NCBI GenBank assembly: GCA_945865175.1
Contig: CAMBDA010000017.1
Coordinates: 1-63,055, forward strand
Length of the DNA stretch: 63,055 nucleotides
Reading direction: 5' to 3'
Origin: an uncultured Prevotellaceae bacterium
GTDB lineage: Bacteria; Bacteroidota; Bacteroidia; Bacteroidales; Bacteroidaceae
The position numbers and the translations under genes were made by a program. Position 1 is the stretch's first letter, and every line of letters starts with the position of its first letter. The notes below the pieces were generated by a model. The model saw only the letters and a list, made by a program, of their open reading frames with translations. It had not been told where the DNA came from and ran no database searches. Positions 1 to 8,751 of the stretch are shown one piece after another.

Positions 1-38
1 CTCAAATGTTAAAAAAGAGAAGCAAAATAGAGTCAACC

Positions 39-116
39 TTATTCAGGAAAAGACATGCGGAATCCTTCAATCAGCAATTCGCTTTTCTCAATTTGAGCAT
101 CTATTGTCTTTGACAT
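39..116 (-). CDS. Small ORF (25 aa), possibly a truncated coiled-coil protein
   Basis: A 25-codon ORF beginning MSKTIDAQIEKSELL, preceded by AAAAGGA and, about 70 bases upstream, by a TAACTTTG promoter element on the same strand. The start resembles small helical Bacteroidetes proteins of about 100 residues, but this frame stops after SFPE. It could be the 5' remnant of such a gene or a chance ORF. I see no other gene in the first 290 bases. Confidence 0.3.
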   Translation of the reverse strand: MSKTIDAQIEKSELLIEGFRMSFPE

Positions 117-186
117 GGCTTATTGTCCTTTTATACATTAATAATTAATGTACAGTCTCACTCGTCAGACGGATGTTTCGCTTCCA

Positions 187-194
187 CAAAGTTA
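187..194 (-). promoter_or_regulatory. -7 promoter element TAACTTTG
   Basis: Matches the Bacteroidetes TAnnTTTG element, followed by TGG, on the minus strand upstream of the 25-aa ORF. Confidence 0.45.
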
Positions 195-292
195 TCAAGA
201 ATTTCTGAATCCCGCCAAGAGAGAAGAAAATGACATTATGCTTTTTAACAGAAAAGTACATTATCCTCTCATTTTTTCTACGACGAAACGAA

Positions 293-1696
293 TCATCGGT
301 GCCAATTTATAAGGTACACCTGTCGCGTGGAGCGGGTAATGGCCGTATAGAGCCAACGGTAATAGTCCGCATCTACCATCTCATTGGTGAGATAACCCTG
401 ATCCACAAAGACGCACTCCCACTGTCCGCCCTGCGCCTTGTGGCATGTGACAGCATAGGCATACTTTATCTGCAGGGCATTGAAGTAGCGGTCTTCCTTG
501 ATTTTCTTCCACCGTTGCCGTTTATCACCCACCTCGGGATAATCCTCCCACACGGCCTGCAGAAGTGCCTCCTGGCGTGCCTTGTCAAGTGAGGGGGCCT
601 CGCTGGCCAGTGTATCGAGCAGCACCGTGCAATCCAATTCCAAATCATTGTGGTCGGGGAATCGGAGTGTGGCGTCTGCAAAGCGGAAACCATACAGTTC
701 CCTCACCCTTCGGTAGCGCCGCACCACGGCACCCTCCCCATTGGCAATGAAGGGCATTTGCTTGCAGTCGGCGCTCCAGTAATAGTTGTTCTTGGCAACC
801 ATCAGCCGCTCACCGCCAGAGAGGATCTCTTCATACCCCAGTATGCGTAGCCTTATGCCCTGGTTGTAAGAGGAGGCCTGACGATTGCTGCGGGTTATCA
901 CGATGGTTTCGTCGGTGCCGTAATGTGCATAACAGTTCTCCAGAGTTTCCAGCAGCTCCGATCCAGGAAGTGCCCTGATATCAGCCATGCCACCCAACAT
1001 CAGCCGGGGCAGCACGCCCACATCACCCGCCGTCAGCAGCTGACGCAGGAGGGTGGCATTGGCCAGAATGCCTGACTGCGCCTCCTGCCTTACCACCTGG
1101 GTGAGCGAGGCGGTTGTCACATGAAGCCCGTATGCCCTCATCCGCTCTTCCGCCATGGCCGGCGACCTTGTCTCTCCCACTGGCGGGAGCTGTGCCGTGT
1201 CGCCCGAGAGAATGAGCTTGCACCCTGGCTGGGAGAACACGTAATGCACGAGGTCATCGAGCAGATGGCCTGTTCCGAAGAGTGTGCCCGACATGCCGTC
1301 GTTGGCTATCATCGAGGCCTCGTCCACGATAAAGATTGTGCCGGGATGCAGGCCCTCACCCAGTTCGAAACAGTTGGCCTGGGCATAGCTTTTCTGCCTG
1401 TAGATGGTACGGTGGATGGTGTAGGCTGGCAAGCCCGTCAGGCGGCTCATCACCTTGGCCGCCCTGCCTGTGGGTGCCATCTGCCGGAAACGAAGTCCCA
1501 GCTCCTTCAGCGTGGCCACCAGTGCTGACAGGACAGTGGTCTTTCCGGTGCCTGCATAGCCGTTGAGGATGAACACCTCGTCGTCACGTCGGGAAAGGAG
1601 CAGTTCCACCCACTTTTTAATCACCATTTCCTGCTCCAAAGTGGGCAAATGATGCATTTTTTGTGCAATTTTGGTGCCTAAATCGAACGATAACAT
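293..1696 (-). CDS. RecD-like ATP-dependent DNA helicase (AAA family)
   Basis: Superfamily 1 DNA helicase of 467 aa. Walker A GYAGTGKTT lies at residues 46-54, PTGRAAKV near 75-82 and Walker B IFIVDEAS at 121-128. A UvrD/RecD-type C-terminal motif CHKAQGGQW is near residue 425. It is shorter than true RecD or RecD2, as usual for the stand-alone Bacteroidetes proteins annotated as exodeoxyribonuclease V alpha-like. A cytosolic role in DNA repair or recombination is inferred. Met14 is an alternative start. It is divergent from the 1794 gene; I see no clear TAnnTTTG on this strand upstream. Confidence 0.85.
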   Translation of the reverse strand: MLSFDLGTKIAQKMHHLPTLEQEMVIKKWVELLLSRRDDEVFILNGYAGTGKTTVLSALVATLKELGLRFRQMAPTGRAAKVMSRLTGLPAYTIHRTIYRQKSYAQANCFELGEGLHPGTIFIVDEASMIANDGMSGTLFGTGHLLDDLVHYVFSQPGCKLILSGDTAQLPPVGETRSPAMAEERMRAYGLHVTTASLTQVVRQEAQSGILANATLLRQLLTAGDVGVLPRLMLGGMADIRALPGSELLETLENCYAHYGTDETIVITRSNRQASSYNQGIRLRILGYEEILSGGERLMVAKNNYYWSADCKQMPFIANGEGAVVRRYRRVRELYGFRFADATLRFPDHNDLELDCTVLLDTLASEAPSLDKARQEALLQAVWEDYPEVGDKRQRWKKIKEDRYFNALQIKYAYAVTCHKAQGGQWECVFVDQGYLTNEMVDADYYRWLYTAITRSTRQVYLINWHR

Positions 1697-1748
1697 AAAT
1701 CTTTGTCAAAAAGTTGGCCGAAAAATCGGTTATTTGAATAATATTTTT

Positions 1749-1756
1749 TACTTTTG
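1749..1756 (+). promoter_or_regulatory. -7 promoter element TACTTTTG
   Basis: Consensus TAnnTTTG followed by CGATG, 37 bases before the start at 1794. Confidence 0.6.
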
Positions 1757-1793
1757 CGATGCGAATATACAAAAATAAACGATAAGTATCATC

Positions 1794-2483
1794 ATGAAAA
1801 AGGTAATTAATGGAATTTTGGCAGTATGTGTACTGGCCCTGTTGTTCATTTGCTGGCGTAGCATCCAAGACGATCAGGATTTCAACGCCGAGGTCCGAAA
1901 CCGTGAAAGTGTAGTAAAGGCGCGCCTGCTTCAGATCAGGTCTGCAGAGGAAGCCTACAAACTCCAGCACGAGGGCACATACTGTGCCGACTGGTCGGTG
2001 CTCATCGACTTTGTCAAGAACGGACGCCTGCCCATCATCATGAAGCAGGGTGTGCTCAGCGATGCACAGATGGACAAGGGGCTCACCGAGGCCAAGGCAG
2101 CAGCCATCGTAAACAGCGGCGACGAGAAGGCCATCATCGAGAACGGCCTGCAGGACTTCCGTCGCGACACCGTATGGGTGTCCCTCATCGACTCCCTCTA
2201 CAAGGAGGACGACTTTGTGGCAGACTCCCTGCGCTATATTCCCTTCTCCAAGGGTGACACCTTTGAGCTGATTGCATGCCCCAACACCACACGCTCTGGC
2301 ACCATCATCCAGGTGATGGAATGCAATGCTCCCGACAGCAGTTTCCTCAAGGGAATGGGCAAGATGGGTGACCGCCTCATCTACAACCGTGCCGAGGAGG
2401 CAGATGCCAAGGGCGCATATCCTGGTCTGAAAATCGGCGATGCCGGTAACAACTGGAACAATAATGCGGGCAACTGGGAGTAA
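1794..2483 (+). CDS. Membrane-anchored conserved hypothetical protein
   Basis: 229 aa with an N-terminal membrane segment at about residues 5-22 (INGILAVCVLALLFICW). The polar segment that follows (ESVVKARLLQIRSAEEAYK) resembles the helix after the hydrophobic N-terminus of pseudopilin-like proteins. The C-terminus is rich in Asn, Gly and Trp (NNWNNNAGNWE). It starts after its own promoter and overlaps the DUF3822 gene, so the set to rsmD is probably co-transcribed. No enzymatic motif is visible and the function is unknown. Confidence 0.75.
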   Translation: MKKVINGILAVCVLALLFICWRSIQDDQDFNAEVRNRESVVKARLLQIRSAEEAYKLQHEGTYCADWSVLIDFVKNGRLPIIMKQGVLSDAQMDKGLTEAKAAAIVNSGDEKAIIENGLQDFRRDTVWVSLIDSLYKEDDFVADSLRYIPFSKGDTFELIACPNTTRSGTIIQVMECNAPDSSFLKGMGKMGDRLIYNRAEEADAKGAYPGLKIGDAGNNWNNNAGNWE

Positions 2484-3198
2484 GCAGATTCATTCCTATA
2501 GATTATCCATCCGCGTGCAAGCGGATGGATTTTCTTTATGTACCCAGCCCATTGGCGTGCGTGCCAGGCCAGAGAGCGAGCATGTACCCCTGGAGCCCGA
2601 TACCCGGCCCAGCGACACGCTCCGAAGGGCACTCACACGCCTGCGCACCGCATCATGCACCTACGACGAGGTGGAGCTGCTGGTGGATACGCCCACCACT
2701 TGGGTGCCTCTGGAAGAATTCCACCGAAACGAGATGCACGCCATCTACAGCCTCACCTTTCCCCGGCAGGCAGCTGTTGCAGAAGACATACGCTACGAAC
2801 TGCTGCCCCATCTCGAGGTGACAGCCATCTACAGCGCACCGCACGAACTGGTGGACACCGTGCGCGACATTTATCCCGAAATGAGGCTGCATGCTATACA
2901 GGGTCAGCTGGTACAACAGGCAGCCCAGCGCGAGCAGAAGATACGGAGGTCTGGCCCGTGCATGCACGCTGACCAATGCGGCGAAGGAGTCTTCCTATAC
3001 GCCATCAAGGACCGCCAGCTCGTCTTCGCCTCCACCTTTCCCTGTACGGCCGGAGGCGACGGCCTCTACCATCTGCTCAATACATGGCAGATGCTGAAGT
3101 TCGACAGGCAGACGCACACATGTGTCCTCCATCCCTCCTTCCACTCCATCAAGGACAAGGTAACCCAATTCATCAAGAAGGTAGAACTATGCGAGTAA
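2464..3198 (+). CDS. DUF3822 family protein
   Basis: About 244 aa, recognised as DUF3822 by overall sequence and by its position directly before rsmD, as in many Bacteroidales. The family has an actin-like ATPase-type fold but no established function. I chose the ATG at 2464, overlapping the upstream gene by 20 bases; an in-frame ATG at 2440 would add 8 residues. The stop overlaps the rsmD start by 10 bases, which suggests translational coupling. Confidence 0.75.
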   Translation: MRATGSKQIHSYRLSIRVQADGFSLCTQPIGVRARPESEHVPLEPDTRPSDTLRRALTRLRTASCTYDEVELLVDTPTTWVPLEEFHRNEMHAIYSLTFPRQAAVAEDIRYELLPHLEVTAIYSAPHELVDTVRDIYPEMRLHAIQGQLVQQAAQREQKIRRSGPCMHADQCGEGVFLYAIKDRQLVFASTFPCTAGGDGLYHLLNTWQMLKFDRQTHTCVLHPSFHSIKDKVTQFIKKVELCE

Positions 3199-3761
3199 TC
3201 ACCGGAATCTACAAGGGCAGGCACTTTGAGGTGCCGCGATCGTTCAAGGCACGTCCCACCACCGACTTTGCCAAGGAGAACCTCTTCAACGTGCTGCAGC
3301 GGTACGTTGACTTTGATGCATCGCCCAAGGCACTCGACCTCTTTGCCGGCACAGGCAGCATCACCCTGGAACTGCTGAGCAGAGGGTGCGGCCAGGTGGT
3401 CTCGGTGGAGAAGGACCCGCAGCACTATGCCTTCATCCGCAAGTGCCTGGATTCCTTGCAAGACCTCTCTGCCGTTCCGGTCAAGGGCGATGTGTTCCGC
3501 TATCTGGAACGCTGCAGAGAACAGTTCGACTTCATCTTTGCCGACCCTCCCTACACCCTGCCAGGCATCGACCAGCTTCCCCAATGCGTATTGGAGCGCG
3601 GCCTGTTGTCGCCCGGAGGCCTCTTTGTGATGGAGCACGGCAAAACCAATAATTTCTCCTCCCACCCCTGCTTCGTGGAGCATCGTGCCTATGGGAGTGT
3701 CAATTTTTCCTTCTTTCAGGAGACACAGGGGCACACGCAATCCTGCCACGAAAAGACATAG
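3189..3761 (+). CDS. rsmD: 16S rRNA (guanine(966)-N(2))-methyltransferase RsmD
   Basis: 190 aa. It methylates N2 of G966 in 16S rRNA with S-adenosylmethionine during 30S assembly. The N-terminal RVITGIYKGR, then the SAM-binding LDLFAGTGS and the catalytic FADPPY, are diagnostic. The start at 3189 is chosen because the longer ORF from 2976 would run through the DUF3822 gene, whereas MRVITG matches the family N-terminus. It is the last gene of the group beginning at 1794. Confidence 0.93.
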   Translation: MRVITGIYKGRHFEVPRSFKARPTTDFAKENLFNVLQRYVDFDASPKALDLFAGTGSITLELLSRGCGQVVSVEKDPQHYAFIRKCLDSLQDLSAVPVKGDVFRYLERCREQFDFIFADPPYTLPGIDQLPQCVLERGLLSPGGLFVMEHGKTNNFSSHPCFVEHRAYGSVNFSFFQETQGHTQSCHEKT

Positions 3762-3789
3762 AAAAAATGAACATAAACCCCCATAGACA

Positions 3790-5793
3790 ATGAAAAAAAA
3801 ACACACTTTCCTTTTCCTTATGCTCCTGCTGGCACCCGCATGCCTGACAGCAGCCGACTTCTGGAAAATTGATTCATGCGGAAACAGTATTACATGGACC
3901 ATCCGCTCCGGGCAGGCACACGACGACCACATTGAAATGTCGGGAAGACAGGTGTCGGTTGTGCTACGCTACGGTGTAGACGAAAGCGGCCGGTTCCACC
4001 TGAACAAGAGCATGGTGTGGCCCATGCTGCGCACTGTCCCCAACAACACCCATGCCAGCCTCATGCGCAGGTTTGAATGGGACCCCATCGCCCTGCTCAC
4101 TGTCAACGGGCAACCCACCCGCGAGCATACACACTCCATCACCCTCAACGGCACAATGGAGGTGAACAGCACACTCCACGAATGCTGGGGCGGCAAACTG
4201 AAGTTGCAACGTGTATACCTGCCCTCGCCCACCAAACCGGCACTGGTGGAAACCTATACGCTCACCAACACGTCGGACCGCAACATGAAGGTGGAAATCC
4301 CCGCCATGGACGAAACCATAGCCACAGAGCCCACAGGCGGTGTGGACGGCAGTTACCTGATTCGGCTGACCACCCGTCATGCCCGCCCCGTCATGCTGAA
4401 ACCCGGTGAGCGCATCTCCTTCGAGGCATCGCTGGCAGCCTACAAGAAAGGACAGCCCCAGCCCGCCATACAGGCTGCCGAAGAATGTGCTGAACGCAAA
4501 GCACTGGTGGCACAGTGGATGGGCAATCTGAGGCTCGACACGCCCGACCCCGTAGTCAACGAGATGTTCGCCTTCTCTAAGATAAGGGCCATGGAGAGCA
4601 TCTATGCCACCAAGAGCGGGCCCATGCATGGCCCGGGCGGAGAAAGCTACTATGCCGCCGTGTGGTGCAACGACCAAGCGGAATACATCAACCCCTTCTT
4701 CCCCTTTGTCGGCTATGAGTACGGAAACGCCTCTGCCCTCCATTCCTACAAGCTCTTCGCCTCCTTCATGAACAATGACTACCGCCCCATTCCCAGCTCC
4801 ATCATCGCCGAGGGCTACGACATCTGGAACGGAGCAGGTGACCGTGGCGATGCAGCCATGTGTGCCTACGGTGCTTCGCGCTATGTACTGGCCAAGGGCG
4901 ACCGGGAGGAGGCCCAGGAACTGTGGCCCTTCATCGAATGGTGTTTGGAATACTGCCACCGCAAGCTCAACCCGCAAGGCGTAGTATCGTCTGACACCGA
5001 CGAACTGGAGAACCGTTTCCCCTCGGGTGACGCCAACCTGTGCACCTCCTCGCTCTACTACGATGCTCTGCTCTCCGCTTCTTCCTTGGCACGCGAGCTG
5101 GGCCATTCTGCTGCTGCCAGCCGCTACACCAAGCAAGCTGCCACCTTGCGCAAGAGCATCGATGCCTTCTTTGCCGCCCAGGTGGAAGGCTTCGACACAT
5201 ACCGCTATTACGACGGCAACGACGTGCTGCGTTCCTGGATATGCATCCCTCTCTGCATGGGCATCTACGAACGTGCCGAGGGCACTATACAGGCTCTCTT
5301 CTCTCCCCGTCTGTGGACTGAGAACGGCCTCCTCTCCCAGGCAGGCACCACTATCTTCTGGGACCGTTCCACGCTCTATGCCTTGCGCGGTGTGTTCATG
5401 GCAGGTGAAACGGAAAAGGCACACCGTTATCTACAGTCCTATTCCCACACACGCCTGCTGGGCAATCACGTACCCTATGCCGTGGAAGCATGGCCGGAGG
5501 GCGGACAGCGCCACCTGTCGGCCGAGAGCGCACTGTATGCCCGCATCTTCACCGAGGGCGTCTTTGGCATCCGTCCTACAGGCCTGCGCAGCTTCACTTT
5601 CTCGCCCCGCCTGCCCAAACCATGGAATCACATGTCGCTCCACGACATCAAGGCCTTCGCCCACAGCTTCACCATTGATGTGGCACGCAAGGATGAAAGC
5701 CACCTGTCGGTGTGTGTGACCACAGGAGGCCGCGAGGTGCTGAAGAAGACCATCAAGGAGGGCGCTACCGTAAAGTGCACCCTGGCCCAGTGA
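3790..5793 (+). CDS. Exported six-hairpin glycosidase-like protein
   Basis: 667 aa with a cleavable signal peptide (FLFLMLLLAPACLTAA). An N-terminal beta-rich domain spans roughly residues 25-230. An (alpha/alpha)6 barrel follows, with repeated helices of the type found in alpha-L-rhamnosidase-like (GH78-type) enzymes, for example VEAWPEGGQRHLSAESALYA in the last third. It ends in a small beta domain. It is probably periplasmic and acts on plant polysaccharide side chains, consistent with the hexuronate genes that converge on it. The exact family and substrate cannot be set by eye. Confidence 0.75.
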   Translation: MKKKHTFLFLMLLLAPACLTAADFWKIDSCGNSITWTIRSGQAHDDHIEMSGRQVSVVLRYGVDESGRFHLNKSMVWPMLRTVPNNTHASLMRRFEWDPIALLTVNGQPTREHTHSITLNGTMEVNSTLHECWGGKLKLQRVYLPSPTKPALVETYTLTNTSDRNMKVEIPAMDETIATEPTGGVDGSYLIRLTTRHARPVMLKPGERISFEASLAAYKKGQPQPAIQAAEECAERKALVAQWMGNLRLDTPDPVVNEMFAFSKIRAMESIYATKSGPMHGPGGESYYAAVWCNDQAEYINPFFPFVGYEYGNASALHSYKLFASFMNNDYRPIPSSIIAEGYDIWNGAGDRGDAAMCAYGASRYVLAKGDREEAQELWPFIEWCLEYCHRKLNPQGVVSSDTDELENRFPSGDANLCTSSLYYDALLSASSLARELGHSAAASRYTKQAATLRKSIDAFFAAQVEGFDTYRYYDGNDVLRSWICIPLCMGIYERAEGTIQALFSPRLWTENGLLSQAGTTIFWDRSTLYALRGVFMAGETEKAHRYLQSYSHTRLLGNHVPYAVEAWPEGGQRHLSAESALYARIFTEGVFGIRPTGLRSFTFSPRLPKPWNHMSLHDIKAFAHSFTIDVARKDESHLSVCVTTGGREVLKKTIKEGATVKCTLAQ

Positions 5794-5918
5794 TGTCCAG
5801 ACTCTGGAGAGCAGGGGCATTCGCGGCAGTCGTCTCCGTCGAGGCCATTTTCACGAACATCCTCCTCTCCAGAGAAAATATGATAGATATGAAAACATAA
5901 CTTCCGCTGTTTGGAGAA

Positions 5919-7343
5919 TTACAGTGTCACACCGTCTTTCCAGATGGCGATTTCGTGGTAGCCGTTTGTCTCATTGCGCGTTGGATCTCCGCTGGCGGTG
6001 TGGATGACAAGGTGCAGGATTTGCCGGGTGGCTTCTTCCCATGGGATGCCTGTGAGCAGGCATCCTGCATTGAAGTCTATCCAGTGGGGCTTCTGCTGTG
6101 CCAATGTGTTGTTGGTGCTTATTTTGAGTGTGGGGACACAGGTGCCGAAGGGTGTGCCGCGCCCGGTGGTGAAGAGCACTATCTGACAGCCTGAGGCGGC
6201 CAGTGCTGTGCTGGCAATCAGGTCGTTGCCAGGGGCGCATAGCAGGTTCAGACCCTTCTTCTGGAGCGGCTGCCCGTAGTCCAGCACATCCACCACGGGC
6301 GCAGTACCTCCTTTCTGTACGCATCCCAGTGATTTCTCTTCCAGCGTGCTGATGCCTCCGGCCTTGTTGCCGGGTGAGGGGTTTTCTCCTACGGGAAGGC
6401 CATGCGAGAGATAATACTCCTTGAAGTCGTTGATGAGGCGCACCGTCTTGTAGAACGTGGCCTCATCCTGACAGCGGTTCATCAGGAGGGTTTCGGCCCC
6501 GAACATTTCGGGTACTTCGGTGAGGACGGTGGTGGCGCCCTCGGTCACGAGCGTATCCGAGAGGCGTCCCAGGAGCGGATTGGCCGTAATGCCCGAGAAT
6601 CCGTCTGAACCCCCGCATTTCAACCCGATGCGCAGCATGCTGAGCGGCAGATTCCTGCGCTCGTCTTTTTCCGCTATCGCTTTGAGCTCGGCCAGGAGAG
6701 AGAGCCCCTCTTGGTATTCGTCCTCCACCTTCTGGGCTTCGAGAAAGCGCACACGGCTGGGGTCGACCTTTCTTTCCAGCATTTCGCGGAGGGTTGAAAG
6801 CTGGTTATTCTCACATCCCAAGCCGAGCACCAGTACACCACCTGCGTTGGGGTGTGAGATGAGGGAGCAGAGCATTTGTCGTGTGCGTGCGTGGTCGCAG
6901 CCCAGCTGTGAGCATCCGAAGGTGTGGGCAAAGGCCAGGGTAGGATAGCCACATACACGTTGGAAGTCTGCGGCCAGACGCTGTGCCAGCGAGGCCACGC
7001 AGCCTACTGTGGGGATGATCCAGATGTGGTTGCGTATGCCAGCCTGCCCGTCGTGGCGAAGGTAGCCGCGGAAGGTAGCCGCGGGTAGAGGCAGCGATGA
7101 TGGGGTCTGGCAGGGCTGGGGGTTCCAGTTGTATGCCAGTGTGCCCTGGAGGTTTGTGCAGATGTTGCGCTCGTCCACCCATTCGCCTTTGGCTATGTGG
7201 CGTGTGGCGTGTCCGATGGGGCAGCCATATTTGATGATGTCCTCTCCCTCCGCAATGGGGCGCAGCGCCCGCTTGTGGCCGGCAGGAATACCGTTTTCGG
7301 GATGGAGGAGTATCTCTACGTTGTCGCGTTCGTGGATTTGCAT
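5919..7343 (-). CDS. uxaA: Altronate dehydratase
   Basis: 474 aa. It converts D-altronate to 2-keto-3-deoxy-D-gluconate in galacturonate catabolism. An N-terminal SAF-like domain (about residues 1-90, with GCPIGHATRHIAKGEWV) precedes the UxaA catalytic region (GTPFGTCVPTLKISTN, WIDFNAGCLLTG). The start is supported by AAAGGAAAC immediately upstream. It lies 42 bases after uxaB in the same direction, an operon typical of pectin-using Bacteroidales. The next step to KDPG is not encoded here. Confidence 0.92.
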   Translation of the reverse strand: MQIHERDNVEILLHPENGIPAGHKRALRPIAEGEDIIKYGCPIGHATRHIAKGEWVDERNICTNLQGTLAYNWNPQPCQTPSSLPLPAATFRGYLRHDGQAGIRNHIWIIPTVGCVASLAQRLAADFQRVCGYPTLAFAHTFGCSQLGCDHARTRQMLCSLISHPNAGGVLVLGLGCENNQLSTLREMLERKVDPSRVRFLEAQKVEDEYQEGLSLLAELKAIAEKDERRNLPLSMLRIGLKCGGSDGFSGITANPLLGRLSDTLVTEGATTVLTEVPEMFGAETLLMNRCQDEATFYKTVRLINDFKEYYLSHGLPVGENPSPGNKAGGISTLEEKSLGCVQKGGTAPVVDVLDYGQPLQKKGLNLLCAPGNDLIASTALAASGCQIVLFTTGRGTPFGTCVPTLKISTNNTLAQQKPHWIDFNAGCLLTGIPWEEATRQILHLVIHTASGDPTRNETNGYHEIAIWKDGVTL

Positions 7344-7385
7344 GTTTCCTTTAGTGTGCGGTGGATGATGGATGCTCCAGTTGGC

Positions 7386-8549
7386 TCATTGTTCCAGGTT
7401 TATGTTGGCTATGAGCCCCTTGACAAGCATGACGGGCATGGAGCCTTTCAAGTCGAGGTAGCGCTGAATGGGAGGCAACAGGCGTGCTTTGCACTTGGAG
7501 ATGGCATTGAGGCGTATGCTGCTCAGCCGGTGGTGCAGGAAGGGGTTGAGGAAGCGGTCGGTGATGCTGGCAGAGTAGTTGTTAAGCTCCTCCTGGCTGA
7601 ATCCCAGGGGCAGGAGCGTGGGAATGAGTTCCTCGTGAATCATTTGTTGCAGGGCAGGCCCCAGGGTGGGATGCTTCATGCAGTCTTCCACCGTCTCGAG
7701 CCCCAGTTCGGTGCCCAGTGCCGACATCACGGTGTGTGGCGCATTGAGGAGCGTTACCTTGCGTTCGTGGTAGGGATTCTCGTCGCGGGTGAGCACGATA
7801 TTGAAATTCTCATTCCGGAGGGGGAGTTCCTGCCGGAGCGACTCGGGGGCCTCGATGACCCACAGGTGGTAGGGCTCTGCTTTTACGCAGATGGGGTTTC
7901 CCTGAAGGGCACCTTGGGCAGCCTTGATGCGTGTCTCGAACTGCGGCTGTTCTTCTTCTGTGGGTGTCCCCGACACGATGCGGTCCACCAGTGTATTGTA
8001 GATGGGGCAGCATGCCTCTATCCATTGCGCGAATGCATCCTCCAGCTTCCAGTGATTAATGTACTGCTGGATGGTGCCCTGGAGGTTTGTTCCGTTGTGG
8101 AAGATGAGTTCGCAAGGTAGGATGACGAGCCCCTTGTCCTTGTCACCCTGGAAATGTTTCCAGCGGTGGTAGAGCAGTTGGGTGAGCTTGCCTGGATAGC
8201 TCAGTGCAGGTGTGTCCTGGAGCTTGCAGGCAGGGTCGAAGGCGATGCCGGCCTCGGTGGTGTTGCTCACGACAAACCGTGCATCTTCTGCCTCGGCCAG
8301 CCGCAGGTAGGCAGCATGGTCCTCGTAGGGGTTGATGGCACCCGCGATGCTCTCTATCCGCTCTATCTTGTTGATGACCTCTCCCTCCTTCATGCCCTGC
8401 ACGCATACGTAGTAGCGGCATTGCTGTTCGAGGAGGTGTTCCAGGCCTTTGCCTGGGCGGGGCTTCACGATTGTCACGCTGTCCTTCTCCATCATCCAGT
8501 CTACAAAGGCCCGGAGAAAATTGCCTTCGCCGAATTGTATTATCTTCAT
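7386..8549 (-). CDS. uxaB: Tagaturonate reductase, C-terminally short
   Basis: NAD-dependent reduction of tagaturonate to altronate, the step before UxaA. Conserved parts include IIQFGEGNFLRAFVDWMM at the N-terminus, VSNTTEAGIAF, and the catalytic-region ERKVTLLNAPHT of the mannitol dehydrogenase fold. At 387 aa it is about 95 residues shorter than the roughly 480-aa family members. The match ends at the segment equivalent to LTFALAALI of the E. coli protein, where the reading frame stops. It is either a functional short form or a 3' truncation. Confidence 0.85.
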   Translation of the reverse strand: MKIIQFGEGNFLRAFVDWMMEKDSVTIVKPRPGKGLEHLLEQQCRYYVCVQGMKEGEVINKIERIESIAGAINPYEDHAAYLRLAEAEDARFVVSNTTEAGIAFDPACKLQDTPALSYPGKLTQLLYHRWKHFQGDKDKGLVILPCELIFHNGTNLQGTIQQYINHWKLEDAFAQWIEACCPIYNTLVDRIVSGTPTEEEQPQFETRIKAAQGALQGNPICVKAEPYHLWVIEAPESLRQELPLRNENFNIVLTRDENPYHERKVTLLNAPHTVMSALGTELGLETVEDCMKHPTLGPALQQMIHEELIPTLLPLGFSQEELNNYSASITDRFLNPFLHHRLSSIRLNAISKCKARLLPPIQRYLDLKGSMPVMLVKGLIANINLEQ

Positions 8550-8631
8550 TGTAGATGTTTTTTTCGGGGTGGAGTTTCCGAGTTTTATATTTCTTTGATA
8601 ATATTCCTGGCTTTTCCATGGAAATATGGCG

Positions 8632-8639
8632 TAAAGATA
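8632..8639 (-). promoter_or_regulatory. Near-consensus -7 element TATCTTTA for uxaB-uxaA
   Basis: Minus-strand TATCTTTA is one mismatch from TAnnTTTG and lies about 80 bases before the uxaB start. Confidence 0.4.
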
Positions 8640-8703
8640 GCTTTTTTTCTTTGAAAAGAGAAGGAACCAGTGCCTACTAGTTCGTTATTGTAGGATTTTT
8701 ATG

Positions 8704-8711
8704 TAAATTTG
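8704..8711 (+). promoter_or_regulatory. -7 promoter element TAAATTTG
   Basis: Consensus element 40 bases upstream of the ATG at 8752. Confidence 0.6.
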
Positions 8712-8751
8712 CAAGGCAGATTATTAAAACAGCACAGTATTGTAAAAAATC

